This document shows, in pieces, positions 24,080-32,522 of a stretch of DNA of 38,581 nt. Made by a program: the position numbers and the translations under genes. Below the pieces are notes generated by a model that worked only from the letters and a program-made list of their open reading frames with translations, had not been told where the DNA came from and did not search any database. The stretch is from Planctomycetota bacterium. Its GTDB lineage: Bacteria; Planctomycetota; Brocadiia; CAIUPP01. Within the stretch, counting starts at the first letter, position 1; each line of letters starts with the position of its first letter. Where the stretch lies: NCBI GenBank assembly GCA_022705425.1, contig JAKJEM010000023.1, positions 9,317 through 47,897 of the forward strand. The letters are read 5' to 3'.

Positions 24080-25740
24080 CACGAGGGCTCATCCACAGGG
24101 GAAGGCGCGTCGCCGGTCATGCGGCGACCCTTGCGCCTCTTCTGTTCGTACATGAGTTGATCGGCCCGGCGCAGAAGGTCGTCCAGCCCGTCCGAAGCCG
24201 CCGGGTCGAAGCGGGCCATTCCGGTGCTGGCGGCCAGGCGGAAGGGCAGGTCCCCCGCCGCGTTGCGGCGGTCTATTCCTTCGGCAAGACGTTGAAGGAG
24301 CCCTTCGGCCTGCGTTTCGTCGGCGCCGGACATCAGCACACAGAACTCGTCGCCGCCGAGGCGGGCGACGATGTCGGACTCGCGAACGGTCTGCCGGAGA
24401 ACGTCGGCCAGCTCGACCAGGGCGCGGTCGCCCGCGTGGTGCCCTTGGGCGTCGTTGATGCCCTTGAGGTCGTCGAGGTCCAGGAAGGCGAGGACGTCGC
24501 TGCGGTTCTCCCGCCGGGCCACGCGCAGTTGCTGCGTCGCCAGCGTCATGAAACCGCGCCGGTTGTAGAGGCCGGTCAGTTCGTCCACCAGCGACAACGC
24601 GCGCAGTTCCTCCTCCATGCGCTTGCGATCGGTGATGTCCACGATGCTTTCCATCAGCAGCTTGCGCCCGCCAAGCGTGACGCGGCGAACGGTCTTGATG
24701 ACGGGCACGCGCTGTCCGTCGAGGCGCACCACCACGCGCTCCGAGCAATCCACCTCCTGGTTCAGGTCGGTGACGGGGCACTTGCCGACTTCCAGGGGGC
24801 AGATGAACTCGTGGCAGACTCGTCCGACGACCTCGCCGCGCGTTGCCCCGAGCAACTTGAGGGCGAAGGCGTTGAGGGTGACGATCCGGTGCGTTTCCGC
24901 ATCAATCAGGATGACCGCGGCGGCGATGGAGTTGAGCACGGTGCGCAGGACGGCCTCGCTTTCGCGCAGGGTCTGTTCGGCCTTCTTGCGCTCGGTGATG
25001 TCGAAGATGCTGCCGATGATGCCGCCGAGCCTTCCGTTGGGGGCGCGGAAGGTGGCTTTGACGAACTGCACCTCGCGCCGGCTGCCGTCCGCGCGGAGCA
25101 TGAAGCTCTCGTAGCTCTGCCGTCCGGGCGATTCCAGAAGGCTCCGGTCGCGGGCGTGAAAGATGTCGGCGTATTCGCGGGGGACGAGGTCGAAGACCGT
25201 CCTGCCGATGATGTCCTCGCGCGCACGTCCGAGGAACTCGACAAAGGCGCGGTTGCAGCCGAGGTAACGCCCCTCGGTGTCCTTGTAGTAGAGGGGGGTG
25301 GGGATGGCGTCAATGAAGTCCTGGAGAAAGAGGGCCTGCCCCTCCCCGTCCGGGCGGGCGGTGGCCTGTTCGGTGACGTCCACGGCAACGGCGACGACGC
25401 CGACGGCGTTTCCGGCGGCGTCGCGGAGGGTGTCGGTGACCCACTGGAGGTTGCGCAGGCGTCCGTCGCGGGCGCGGATCGGGGCCAGATGCGCCCCGAT
25501 GCTGGCGTTGCCGAGCGCATCGAGGAAGCGGGCGCGGACCGCCGGGCGGGCGTCCTCGGGCACGAAGAGGTCGAACCAGTCCTTGCCGCGCACCTCAGCG
25601 CAGGAATAACGGCTGAGGCGCTCAAAGCAGGGGTTGATGCTCAGGACGCGGCCCTTGCGGTCGAGAACGGCCACGGCCACTTCCACCGTGCTCAGAAGGG
25701 TCTGGGCAAATGTCCCTGTGCCGCCTGAACCGCCTTCCAT
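24079..25740 (-). CDS. Triple-PAS diguanylate cyclase
   Basis: The 553-residue cytoplasmic protein carries three PAS domains (about 12-125, 137-250 and 262-370), each ending in the PAC-type DITE/DITDRK pattern. A C-terminal GGDEF domain (about 384-545) follows. The cyclase has DELTGLYNRR (386-395), metal-binding DLDD (421-424), GGDEF (462-466) and an I-site RESD (453-456), so it should make cyclic di-GMP with feedback inhibition. PAS3 contains four Cys (309, 314, 321, 332; CPLEVGKCP core), a possible cofactor or redox site. The ATG lies 5 nt from GGAGGA. A strong promoter at 25779-25808 is back to back with the lysA promoter. The downstream 714-residue gene is coupled to it. Confidence 0.94.
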   Translation of the reverse strand: MEGGSGGTGTFAQTLLSTVEVAVAVLDRKGRVLSINPCFERLSRYSCAEVRGKDWFDLFVPEDARPAVRARFLDALGNASIGAHLAPIRARDGRLRNLQWVTDTLRDAAGNAVGVVAVAVDVTEQATARPDGEGQALFLQDFIDAIPTPLYYKDTEGRYLGCNRAFVEFLGRAREDIIGRTVFDLVPREYADIFHARDRSLLESPGRQSYESFMLRADGSRREVQFVKATFRAPNGRLGGIIGSIFDITERKKAEQTLRESEAVLRTVLNSIAAAVILIDAETHRIVTLNAFALKLLGATRGEVVGRVCHEFICPLEVGKCPVTDLNQEVDCSERVVVRLDGQRVPVIKTVRRVTLGGRKLLMESIVDITDRKRMEEELRALSLVDELTGLYNRRGFMTLATQQLRVARRENRSDVLAFLDLDDLKGINDAQGHHAGDRALVELADVLRQTVRESDIVARLGGDEFCVLMSGADETQAEGLLQRLAEGIDRRNAAGDLPFRLAASTGMARFDPAASDGLDDLLRRADQLMYEQKRRKGRRMTGDAPSPVDEPS

Positions 25741-25778
25741 GCCGTTCCTCCGACCGCGCGGTCGCCGCCTGAGTTGCG

Positions 25779-25808
25779 AGATTAGCCGATGGGCCGCCGG
25801 CCTGTCAA
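25779..25808 (-). promoter_or_regulatory. Promoter of the PAS-GGDEF gene
   Basis: The minus strand has TTGACA (25803-25808), an 18-bp spacer and TAATCT (25779-25784), about 38 bp before the ATG. Confidence 0.7.
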
Positions 25809-25827
25809 CCGGAACTTGGAGCGCGGT

Positions 25828-25857
25828 TTGACAGCCGGTCGCAAGTGCCTTTATACT
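25828..25857 (+). promoter_or_regulatory. lysA promoter
   Basis: A perfect TTGACA (25828-25833) is followed at 18 bp by TATACT (25852-25857), with the start near 25864. The two opposed TTGACA boxes at 25803-25808 and 25828-25833 lie inside a mirrored CCGGC-TGTCAA-CCG / CGG-TTGACA-GCCGG arrangement. Confidence 0.8.
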
Positions 25858-25900
25858 TTGGCGTTCGGTAAAATCACAGGGTTCTTCGGCGGGTCACGGC

Positions 25901-27169
25901 ATGGACGGATTTGCGCACAGGGGCGGACGCTTGTATTGCGAAGGCATTCCGGTCGAACGCCTGGCGGAGAGGTACGGAACGCCCCTCTATGTGTACAGTC
26001 GCGCGGCGCTGCTGGCCCGTCTCGGGGAGTTGCAAGGGGCCTTCCGGGCGGCGAAGCCGCTGATCTGCTACTCGATCAAGGCCAACAGCAACCTCTCGAT
26101 CCTGCGGCTTCTGGCGCGGGCCGGGGCGGGGTTCGACATCGTCTCCGGGGGGGAGCTTTTCCGCGCCCTGCGCGCGGGGGCGGACCCCGCCAGGATCGTC
26201 TTCGCCGGCGTGGGTAAGACCCCGGTGGAGATTCGCGCGGCGCTGAAGGCCGGGATTCGCATGTTCAACGCGGAATCGGAGGCGGAGATCGCCGCTGCCG
26301 ACGCCGCGGCGGCGGAGCTCGGCGTCCGCGCGGTGATGGCGCTGCGCGTGAATCCCGACGTGGATGCGCGCACGCACGCGAAGACCACCACAGCCCGGAA
26401 GGACAACAAGTTCGGGATCGCCTTGCCGCATGCGCGCGAGATCTTCGCCGCGCGCGGGCGCTATCCCCACGTCGAACTGAGCGGGATTCACCTGCATCTG
26501 GGCTCGCCGATCTACAGCGTGGACCCCTATCGCGAGGCGCTGGCCAAGATGGACCGATTTGTGCCCGAGCTTCGCGCGCTGGGGGTGGAGTTGAAGACGC
26601 TGAACCTGGGGGGGGGGTACTGTGTTTCCTACGACGGGAGCGCGGTCATCCGCCCGCGCGACTACGCGCAGGTCATCGTCCCGGCTGTCCGACGCCTGGG
26701 GCTTCAGTTGATTATCGAGCCGGGGCGCTACGTGGCGGCCAACTCCGCCCTTCTCCTGGCGCGGGTCGTTTACGTCAAGGAGGGCTGGAATCAGCGGCGG
26801 TTCGTAATCCTCGATGCGGCGATGAACGACCTCGTCCGTCCGGCGATGTACGGCTCGCATCATCACATCTGGCCGGCGCGGGGTCCGGCCTCGCCGCTGC
26901 TGTCCGCCGGTCCGTCGAAGGCCCGCCTGGAAACGGTGGACATCGTGGGACCGATATGCGAAACTAGCGACTGTTTTGCAAAGGACCGTCCGCTGCCGCC
27001 GACCCGCGCGGGGGATTTGCTGGCGCTCTTCAGCGCGGGGGCTTACGGCATGGCGATGAGTTCCACCTACAACTCCCGTCCGCGGGCGTGCGAAGTGCTC
27101 GTGGCGGGGACCCGGGCGCGGGTGATCCGCGCGCGGGAGACACACGAGGACCTCGTTCGCGGAGAGTAG
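25901..27169 (+). CDS. lysA: Diaminopimelate decarboxylase
   Basis: LysA decarboxylates meso-diaminopimelate to lysine. The 422-residue fold-type III PLP enzyme has the PLP Lys60 in CYSIKANSN, HLHLGSPI, the glycine loop LNLGGGYCVSYD, EPGRYVAANS, the CETSDCFAKDR motif with its active-site Cys and GAYGMAMSSTYNSRPR. These specify decarboxylation of diaminopimelate. The ATG follows a weak ribosome binding site (GGCGGG), but the promoter at 25828-25857 fits it. The HEAT-type gene starts 35 bp downstream, and lysA heads a likely four-gene transcript to 31266. Together with dapL at 36358 it indicates the LL-diaminopimelate aminotransferase route. Confidence 0.95.
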   Translation: MDGFAHRGGRLYCEGIPVERLAERYGTPLYVYSRAALLARLGELQGAFRAAKPLICYSIKANSNLSILRLLARAGAGFDIVSGGELFRALRAGADPARIVFAGVGKTPVEIRAALKAGIRMFNAESEAEIAAADAAAAELGVRAVMALRVNPDVDARTHAKTTTARKDNKFGIALPHAREIFAARGRYPHVELSGIHLHLGSPIYSVDPYREALAKMDRFVPELRALGVELKTLNLGGGYCVSYDGSAVIRPRDYAQVIVPAVRRLGLQLIIEPGRYVAANSALLLARVVYVKEGWNQRRFVILDAAMNDLVRPAMYGSHHHIWPARGPASPLLSAGPSKARLETVDIVGPICETSDCFAKDRPLPPTRAGDLLALFSAGAYGMAMSSTYNSRPRACEVLVAGTRARVIRARETHEDLVRGE

Positions 27170-27204
27170 TGACGCCCCCTGACCCCCACCGTGGAGGCAA
27201 CATC

Positions 27205-29616
27205 ATGCGCCGTCGTCGGACCATCCCCGCCGCCCTGTGCGTTCTGGCCGTCGTCCTGTGTCTGACGCCGTGCCTGCGGGCGCAGGCTGCGGCCCCCGCC
27301 CCCGACCGGGCCGAGGTGCTGAGCAAGTTCGACGGCGCCGTGAAGGCTCTGCGGGAGGGAAAGCACGAGGCCGCCGCCGGGGCGCTGGATGAAATCCTCA
27401 AGATGGCCCCGACGTCGCACGAGGCGCTGGTGCTCCGCGAGAAGGCCGGCACGGCGCTCCTGGGCCGGATGCTCGCCGGCAACGCGGAGATTCACCGGGC
27501 CTTCGCCCTGATGGTCCTGCGCCGGGCCGAGGAGGAGTCCGCCGGCGTCAGCCGCGACCCGGCGACGATCGCCCGGTACATCGGCCTTCTGCCCAGCGAA
27601 GACGTCGTCACGCGCGAGGACGCCATCTTCCGCCTGTCGGCCATCGGGTCGGCGGCGGTCCCGGCGCTTCTGGACGTGCTGCTCAGCGGCGACCCGCTGG
27701 CCATCGGCGTGCGAAAGGCCAGCGCCCTGCGCGCGCTGCGGATGATGGGGCCGACGGCCATTCCGCCCATCCTGGCGGCGGTGCGCGATGCCGATGCCGA
27801 TACGTCCTCCAACTTGATTCCCTTCCTGACGGAGATTCGCGATGCGCGTTCCGTGCCGGTTCTCTGCGGCCTCCTGGACGCGCCGGACCGGCCCGAGACA
27901 CTCAAGCGAGTGGCCGCCGCCGTCCTGGACGAGTTGATTCCCCCCCCGCCGCCGGCCCCGGTCGCACCGGGCCAGACCGCCCCGCCGCCGCCGAAACGCC
28001 TCTCCGGCGCGACCGCAAGCTACCTTCTGGCCCAGCGCTATTACTACAATGACCCGGTGCTGACGGAGATTCTTCCCCCGTGGGAGCGCGTGCTCTGGAC
28101 CTGGAATGCCGCCGGCGCAACGCTGACCGAACGCCTGACGGCGAAGCAGGTCGCTTCCTCCTATGCGCGCACCATGTGCGAGAACCTGGTCCTGCAGGGG
28201 ATGCGCCTGCCTCACGACCAGCCCGACCTCATCGAGTTGTACGTCTCGAACAGCTTCATGCAGTACGTGGAAGCGCTGGCGGTCGGGAAGGCGGAGGCCG
28301 CGCGCTTCGAGGCCGGTCGCCGCACGAACGAGTCCTTCGGCGCGCGCTACCTCTACCTCTCGCTGGGCCGGGCGCTGCGCGACCGCAACCCGGAGCTTGC
28401 GCGCCAATGCATCGAGTCTCTGCGCAACATCGGCGACTCCCGTCCGCCGACGGGCGAGAACACGTTGGCGGCGGCGTTGGAGTTCCCGGACAAGTTCGTC
28501 CGCGCAGCGGCGGCGGAAGCGCTCCTTCGCCTGTATCCCGGCGGCGACACGCCCGCTGCGGGCCGCGTCATCGCCGCCGCATCCGGGGCGCTGGGCGCCC
28601 TGGCGCGCCCGCGCGCGCTGCTGCTGTCTCCCGATGAAAAGCTCGCTGCCGATCTGCGGGGCGTGGCCGGACGCCTGAACGTGGTTCTCGAGACGCGCGC
28701 CGAGCAGGTGGACGCCCTGCATCGCATTAGGGAGATGACGCCGCCGGTCAACGTCCTCCTGATTGACACGCGCCTGAAGGGCCTCAGCGCCTCCGGGGTG
28801 GTGGACAACCTGCGGCGCGAGGCGGGCACGGCGAAGCTCCCGATCTTCCTCTTTGCGCCCAAGGAGGATGTGGCCAAGGTCGCCGCCGAGAACAAGGGCA
28901 AGGTTCCCGCCGTCTGCGCCATTCCGGTGGACGCCAATGAAGTGGGGCAGTTCCTGACGGCGGCGGCTGCCGTCGGGGGCACGCCTGCGGCGGCGGACAT
29001 CACGGAGAACCTTGAGATTCTGGGGCGCATCCTCGGCGCGCTCAAAGACCTGCCCCCCGGCACACGCTACCCCGTGCGCGAGTTGACACCGGCGCTCGTG
29101 CGCCTGACGACGGGATTCCCGGTCGAGGTGCGGCGTCTGGCGCTGCTGACGCTCGCCGCCCAGCCCGACCCCGACGCGCGCGATGCGGCTTATGCGATTT
29201 TCATTGACGCCAAGGACCCGGTCGAAATCCGCCGCGAGGCCGGCGCGACGTTGCTGCGCGCGCTCTCCCTGCGTCCGACGGTGGCGGAGGACCAGATCGT
29301 CGCCTTCCGGAGGATCGCCGGCGAATCCGATGCCGCGCTGGCTTCGCTGGCCAACCGGATGCTGGCCGTTGCCTCCATCCCCCAGGCGCAACGCGAGGCC
29401 GACCTGCTGAAGGCCGTCTTCCCCGAAGCGCCCAAGGCCGCTCCGGCGAAGAAGCCCGCCGCCGCCGCGCCGGGCGCCGCGGCGAAATCGGACGCTGCGC
29501 CGGCGGCCACCAAGCCGGCGGCGGCCACGACGACGACGGCAAAGGCCTCGTCCGCCGCGCCAAAGCCCGCGGCGTCCCGGACGCCCCCCACGACGGCCCG
29601 ACCTGCGGGGCGTTGA
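27205..29616 (+). CDS. Exported HEAT-repeat protein with receiver-like domain
   Basis: The 803-residue protein has a classic signal peptide (MRRRRTIPAALCVLAVVLCL, then TPCLRAQA), so it should be exported. A TPR-like helical pair (about 35-75, GKHEAAAGALDEILKMAPTS) is followed by HEAT-like helical repeats (about 120-240, AIFRLSAIGSAAVPALLDVL, ALRALRMMGPTAIPPIL). A segment at about 469-595 looks like a degenerate CheY fold: ALLLSPDEKLAADL, VNVLLIDTRLKG with Asp, and LPIFLFAPKED. More HEAT-like units precede a Lys/Ala/Pro tail (from about 740). The start at 27205 has GGAGG 7 nt upstream; the earlier ATG (27088, inside lysA) has no such site. Function unknown. Confidence 0.85.
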   Translation: MRRRRTIPAALCVLAVVLCLTPCLRAQAAAPAPDRAEVLSKFDGAVKALREGKHEAAAGALDEILKMAPTSHEALVLREKAGTALLGRMLAGNAEIHRAFALMVLRRAEEESAGVSRDPATIARYIGLLPSEDVVTREDAIFRLSAIGSAAVPALLDVLLSGDPLAIGVRKASALRALRMMGPTAIPPILAAVRDADADTSSNLIPFLTEIRDARSVPVLCGLLDAPDRPETLKRVAAAVLDELIPPPPPAPVAPGQTAPPPPKRLSGATASYLLAQRYYYNDPVLTEILPPWERVLWTWNAAGATLTERLTAKQVASSYARTMCENLVLQGMRLPHDQPDLIELYVSNSFMQYVEALAVGKAEAARFEAGRRTNESFGARYLYLSLGRALRDRNPELARQCIESLRNIGDSRPPTGENTLAAALEFPDKFVRAAAAEALLRLYPGGDTPAAGRVIAAASGALGALARPRALLLSPDEKLAADLRGVAGRLNVVLETRAEQVDALHRIREMTPPVNVLLIDTRLKGLSASGVVDNLRREAGTAKLPIFLFAPKEDVAKVAAENKGKVPAVCAIPVDANEVGQFLTAAAAVGGTPAAADITENLEILGRILGALKDLPPGTRYPVRELTPALVRLTTGFPVEVRRLALLTLAAQPDPDARDAAYAIFIDAKDPVEIRREAGATLLRALSLRPTVAEDQIVAFRRIAGESDAALASLANRMLAVASIPQAQREADLLKAVFPEAPKAAPAKKPAAAAPGAAAKSDAAPAATKPAAATTTTAKASSAAPKPAASRTPPTTARPAGR

Positions 29617-29621
29617 CCGTA

Positions 29622-30212
29622 ATGCCCGGCCCCGTCGCGCCGCCGCTCATCCTGGCTTCAGCCTCTCCGCGCCGAAAGGACTTGCTGCCGAGCCTGGGGC
29701 GGGCCTTCGAGGTCGTTCCTGCCGACGTGGACGAATCGGAGCCGCCGGGACTTCCCCCCCACCGTGTCGCCGAAGTTCTGGCGGAGCGAAAGGCCGAGGC
29801 CGTGGCGCGGGGCCGCGCGCACGGGATCGTTCTGGGCGCGGACACGCTGGTGACCGACGGCGTTCGGCTGTTCGGCAAGCCGCGAGATCGCGCCCATGCC
29901 GTGGAGATTCTCTCAAGTCTCAGCCGCCGGCCGCATTGGGTGATTACGGGGGTGTGCCTGATTGACGCGGCCACCGGACGCCGGCGCACGGCCAGCGATC
30001 GGACTCGCGTGACGATGCGCGCGATGTCCCGCGCCGAGATCGAGGCGTACGTGGACTCGGGCGAGGCGATGGGCAAGGCCGGCGCTTACGCCCTGCAGGA
30101 GACGGGCGACCGGTTCGTCCTCTCCCTGGAGGGCAGCCGATCGAATGTCGTCGGGCTGCCGCTGGAACTGGTCGAGCGGATGCTCACGGAGTTCGACATC
30201 CCCCCCGCATAA
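29622..30212 (+). CDS. maf: Maf-like nucleotide pyrophosphatase
   Basis: The 196-residue protein belongs to the Maf/YhdE family, which hydrolyses dTTP/UTP or modified nucleotides and has been linked to septum inhibition. It shows LILASASPRRKDLL (9-22), VLGADTLVTDG (70-80, Asp74), FGKPRDRAHA and the AMGKAGAYALQETGDRFVLSLEGSRSNVVGLP block. The last block is of the dTTP/UTP-hydrolysing type. The ATG at 29622 is preferred. An in-frame TTG at 29613 overlaps the previous stop (TTGA) and is an alternative. The GTG start of the next gene lies 10 bp after the stop, so lysA to 31266 forms one strand-continuous unit. Confidence 0.93.
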   Translation: MPGPVAPPLILASASPRRKDLLPSLGRAFEVVPADVDESEPPGLPPHRVAEVLAERKAEAVARGRAHGIVLGADTLVTDGVRLFGKPRDRAHAVEILSSLSRRPHWVITGVCLIDAATGRRRTASDRTRVTMRAMSRAEIEAYVDSGEAMGKAGAYALQETGDRFVLSLEGSRSNVVGLPLELVERMLTEFDIPPA

Positions 30213-30222
30213 AGGACGCCGC

Positions 30223-31266
30223 GTGAAGGGCCTCAAGCAACTTCTCTTCTTCCTCATTGCGCTGGCGGTGGTTGCCGCGGCGCTGGCCTGGTCCTTCCAT
30301 CGCGTGGGCACGGAGGGACTCGTCCAGGCGGTGCGGAACATTGACTGGCGCTGGGCGCCCGCGGCCGTCCTGGCGCAGTTGCTCGTCTTCCCCGCCAAGG
30401 CCTGGCGCTGGGGGGTCATTCTCGGAAACCCGCCGGAGGTGCGCTATCGGACGATGCTTTCCGCGATCATGATCGGCTTCATGGCCAATTCGATCTTTTC
30501 GCGGATCGGCGAGCTGGTGCGCGCCGTGGTCATGTCCATCCGCAAGGAGATGCGCGTTTCGGCGGGTCTGGCCAGTATCGCCATCGAGCGCATCTTCGAC
30601 ACCTGTATCGTGGTTCTCTTCCTGGCCATCGCTCTGATGTGGTTGGACCCGCCGGTAACGGGCGAAGCGGGGCAGCGCGTGATTCAGCTTCGGTTGACCG
30701 GCCTGGTCGCGGCGGCGGGGCTGGTCGTCGTCTGCGTCTTTCTGGTCCTCCTCAAGCTCCGTCCGACGCCGACTTCGGCCTTTATTCTGTGGTTCTTCCG
30801 CTGGCTGCCGGAACGCATTCGCGGGCACGTGGAACGCTTCATGCGGACATTCCTCGACGGGTTGCAGACGATCCGCAGCTTCCGCCAACTCGTCTGGATC
30901 ATCGCGCTGTCGCTGCTGCACTGGGCGCTCCAGGTGCTCTTCTTCTACTTCGCCGGGCTGTGCCTGCCGGCGCTGGGCATGACGGGAGCGATCGCGATGC
31001 TCGTCTTCGTGGTTACGGCCTTCGGCGTGGCCGGCCTGCCGCTGCCGGGTTACCTGGGCATCTACCAGGCGGCGGTCCTCTTGGCGGGGCTGATCGCAGG
31101 GGCGACGGCGGACCAGATGACGACGGGGGTGTGGTTCCACTACTCCTGGGTGAGCTGGCTGCTGAACATTCCCTTCGTCATCATCGCCGGTTTCGTCTTC
31201 CTGTGGGCGGGGGGACTGAGCCTGAGGCAGATTCAGGCGGAGACCGCCCGAACGACGGGGGCGTGA
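30223..31266 (+). CDS. LPG-synthase transmembrane-domain family (UPF0104-like) protein
   Basis: The 347-residue protein has about eight membrane segments. The LPG_synthase_TM family pattern is visible in AWRWGVILGNP, MIGFMANSIFSRIGELVRAVV, IERIFDTCIVVLFL, FGVAGLPLPGYLGIYQAAV and the C-terminal helix. Family members include the membrane half of MprF and glycan or lipid flippases, and they act in the cytoplasmic membrane. The catalytic synthase half of MprF is absent, so it is not a complete LPG synthase and its substrate is unknown. It starts with GTG, AAGGA 6 nt upstream, and ends 8 bp before the convergent kinase gene's stop. Confidence 0.87.
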   Translation: MKGLKQLLFFLIALAVVAAALAWSFHRVGTEGLVQAVRNIDWRWAPAAVLAQLLVFPAKAWRWGVILGNPPEVRYRTMLSAIMIGFMANSIFSRIGELVRAVVMSIRKEMRVSAGLASIAIERIFDTCIVVLFLAIALMWLDPPVTGEAGQRVIQLRLTGLVAAAGLVVVCVFLVLLKLRPTPTSAFILWFFRWLPERIRGHVERFMRTFLDGLQTIRSFRQLVWIIALSLLHWALQVLFFYFAGLCLPALGMTGAIAMLVFVVTAFGVAGLPLPGYLGIYQAAVLLAGLIAGATADQMTTGVWFHYSWVSWLLNIPFVIIAGFVFLWAGGLSLRQIQAETARTTGA

Positions 31267-31274
31267 CGCGCCTG

Positions 31275-32522
31275 CTACGCTTCCGCCAGGGCGGTCTGAA
31301 GCTTCTGGGCGTCCTGGAAGCGCGCCTCGGGCGCCTTGGCGAGGAGCTTCATCAGGAGGTCGGAGAAGCGACGCGACACCCCGCGCGCGACGCGTCCGGG
31401 CGGGTCGGGGGTCTGCTCCAGGTGATTGCGCAAGACGGCGACGGGGCTTTCGCCCGTAATCGGGGGACGTCCCACGAGGGCATGGTAGGCCGAGGCGCCC
31501 AGGGAGTAGAGGTCGGACCGGCCGTCCAAGGGGCGCCCGGCGCACTGCTCCGGCGACATGTACAACGGCGTTCCGACGATGGCGCTGGCGGAGGAGATGT
31601 CGCGGTCGGCGCCGCTGCGCGCCAGGCCGAAGTCGGCCAGCACCGCCTCCCCCGAGGCGGCCAGGATGATGTTTGCGGGCTTGACGTCGCGGTGCACCAC
31701 GTCGAGCCGGTGAGCGGCGCCCAGGCCGGCGGCGACCTCGCGCGTCAGGCGGCGGACGGCCTCCTCGGGGAGCGGGCCGGTCCGCTCCATGCGCGCCAGC
31801 AGGGTTTCGCCGTCCACATAACGCTGGACGACGAAGAAGCAGTCCCCCTCCTCGCCCGCGTTGAGGACGGGAACGACGTTCGGGTGCTGGATGCGCGCTG
31901 CGGCCCGGGCGCCGCGCAAGAAGCGCCGGCGCTCCTCGGCATCCCACGCCTGAAGGCCGACGGGCATCAGTTTGACGGCCACCGGCAGGTCCAGGGCGCA
32001 GTGGCGCGCCAGGTAAACAACGCTGGAGGCCCCTCGCCCGATGGCGCGTTCGAGACGGCATCCGGCGATTTCGCGCCCGAGGGAGGCCGTGTCGTCGGGA
32101 AGGGCCTCGCGCACGCGCGGACCGGCGTTGGACCCGGGCGTCGGATAGGCGGCATCGCCGCCGCCGGAGGCCAGGCGAACGGCCCGACGCGCCACGTCTT
32201 CGGCGTCAAAGGGCTTGGCGATGCATTCCTCCGCCAGCGGGCGCAGCGCATCGAGTTGCCGCCCATCGAAGCGCGGCGGCACGAGCAGGATGACCGGCAC
32301 CGCGCGCCGCCGCAGTCCCCGGCACAGCTCCAGCACGTCCCCGCCGGGCAAGGCGGCATCGAGCAGCAGCACGGAGGGACGCTCCTGAAGAATCATCTCG
32401 GGCAGACGGGCGAGGTTGTCCCCAACCACGACGCGCCACCCCAGGCGCTCCAGCGCCTCGACGCAGGCGCGGACGGACTGCGCGTGGTCTTCGGCCAGCA
32501 GAATGACGCCGCGTCGGGTCAT
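31275..32522 (-). CDS. Receiver domain fused to Ser/Thr protein kinase
   Basis: The 415-residue soluble protein pairs a CheY-like receiver (about 5-118) with a Hanks-type Ser/Thr kinase (about 155-412). The receiver keeps the acidic pair Glu11-Asp12, phospho-acceptor Asp55 in LLLDAALPG and Lys103 in AKPFD. The kinase keeps the Gly-rich loop GRGASSVVYLA (162-172), Lys184, catalytic HRDVKPAN (277-284), DFG (297-299) and SPEQ (323-326). Both domains look active. No membrane helix or PASTA repeats are present. It is the last gene of the operon from 34784; its ATG overlaps the P-loop kinase stop (ATGA). Phosphorelay input to a Ser/Thr kinase output is inferred from the fusion. Confidence 0.93.
   Translation of the reverse strand: MTRRGVILLAEDHAQSVRACVEALERLGWRVVVGDNLARLPEMILQERPSVLLLDAALPGGDVLELCRGLRRRAVPVILLVPPRFDGRQLDALRPLAEECIAKPFDAEDVARRAVRLASGGGDAAYPTPGSNAGPRVREALPDDTASLGREIAGCRLERAIGRGASSVVYLARHCALDLPVAVKLMPVGLQAWDAEERRRFLRGARAAARIQHPNVVPVLNAGEEGDCFFVVQRYVDGETLLARMERTGPLPEEAVRRLTREVAAGLGAAHRLDVVHRDVKPANIILAASGEAVLADFGLARSGADRDISSASAIVGTPLYMSPEQCAGRPLDGRSDLYSLGASAYHALVGRPPITGESPVAVLRNHLEQTPDPPGRVARGVSRRFSDLLMKLLAKAPEARFQDAQKLQTALAEA

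Noticed and set aside
22127..24160. 677-residue plus-strand frame
   Set aside because: It is antisense to the 714-residue gene, with no ribosome binding site or recognisable domain.
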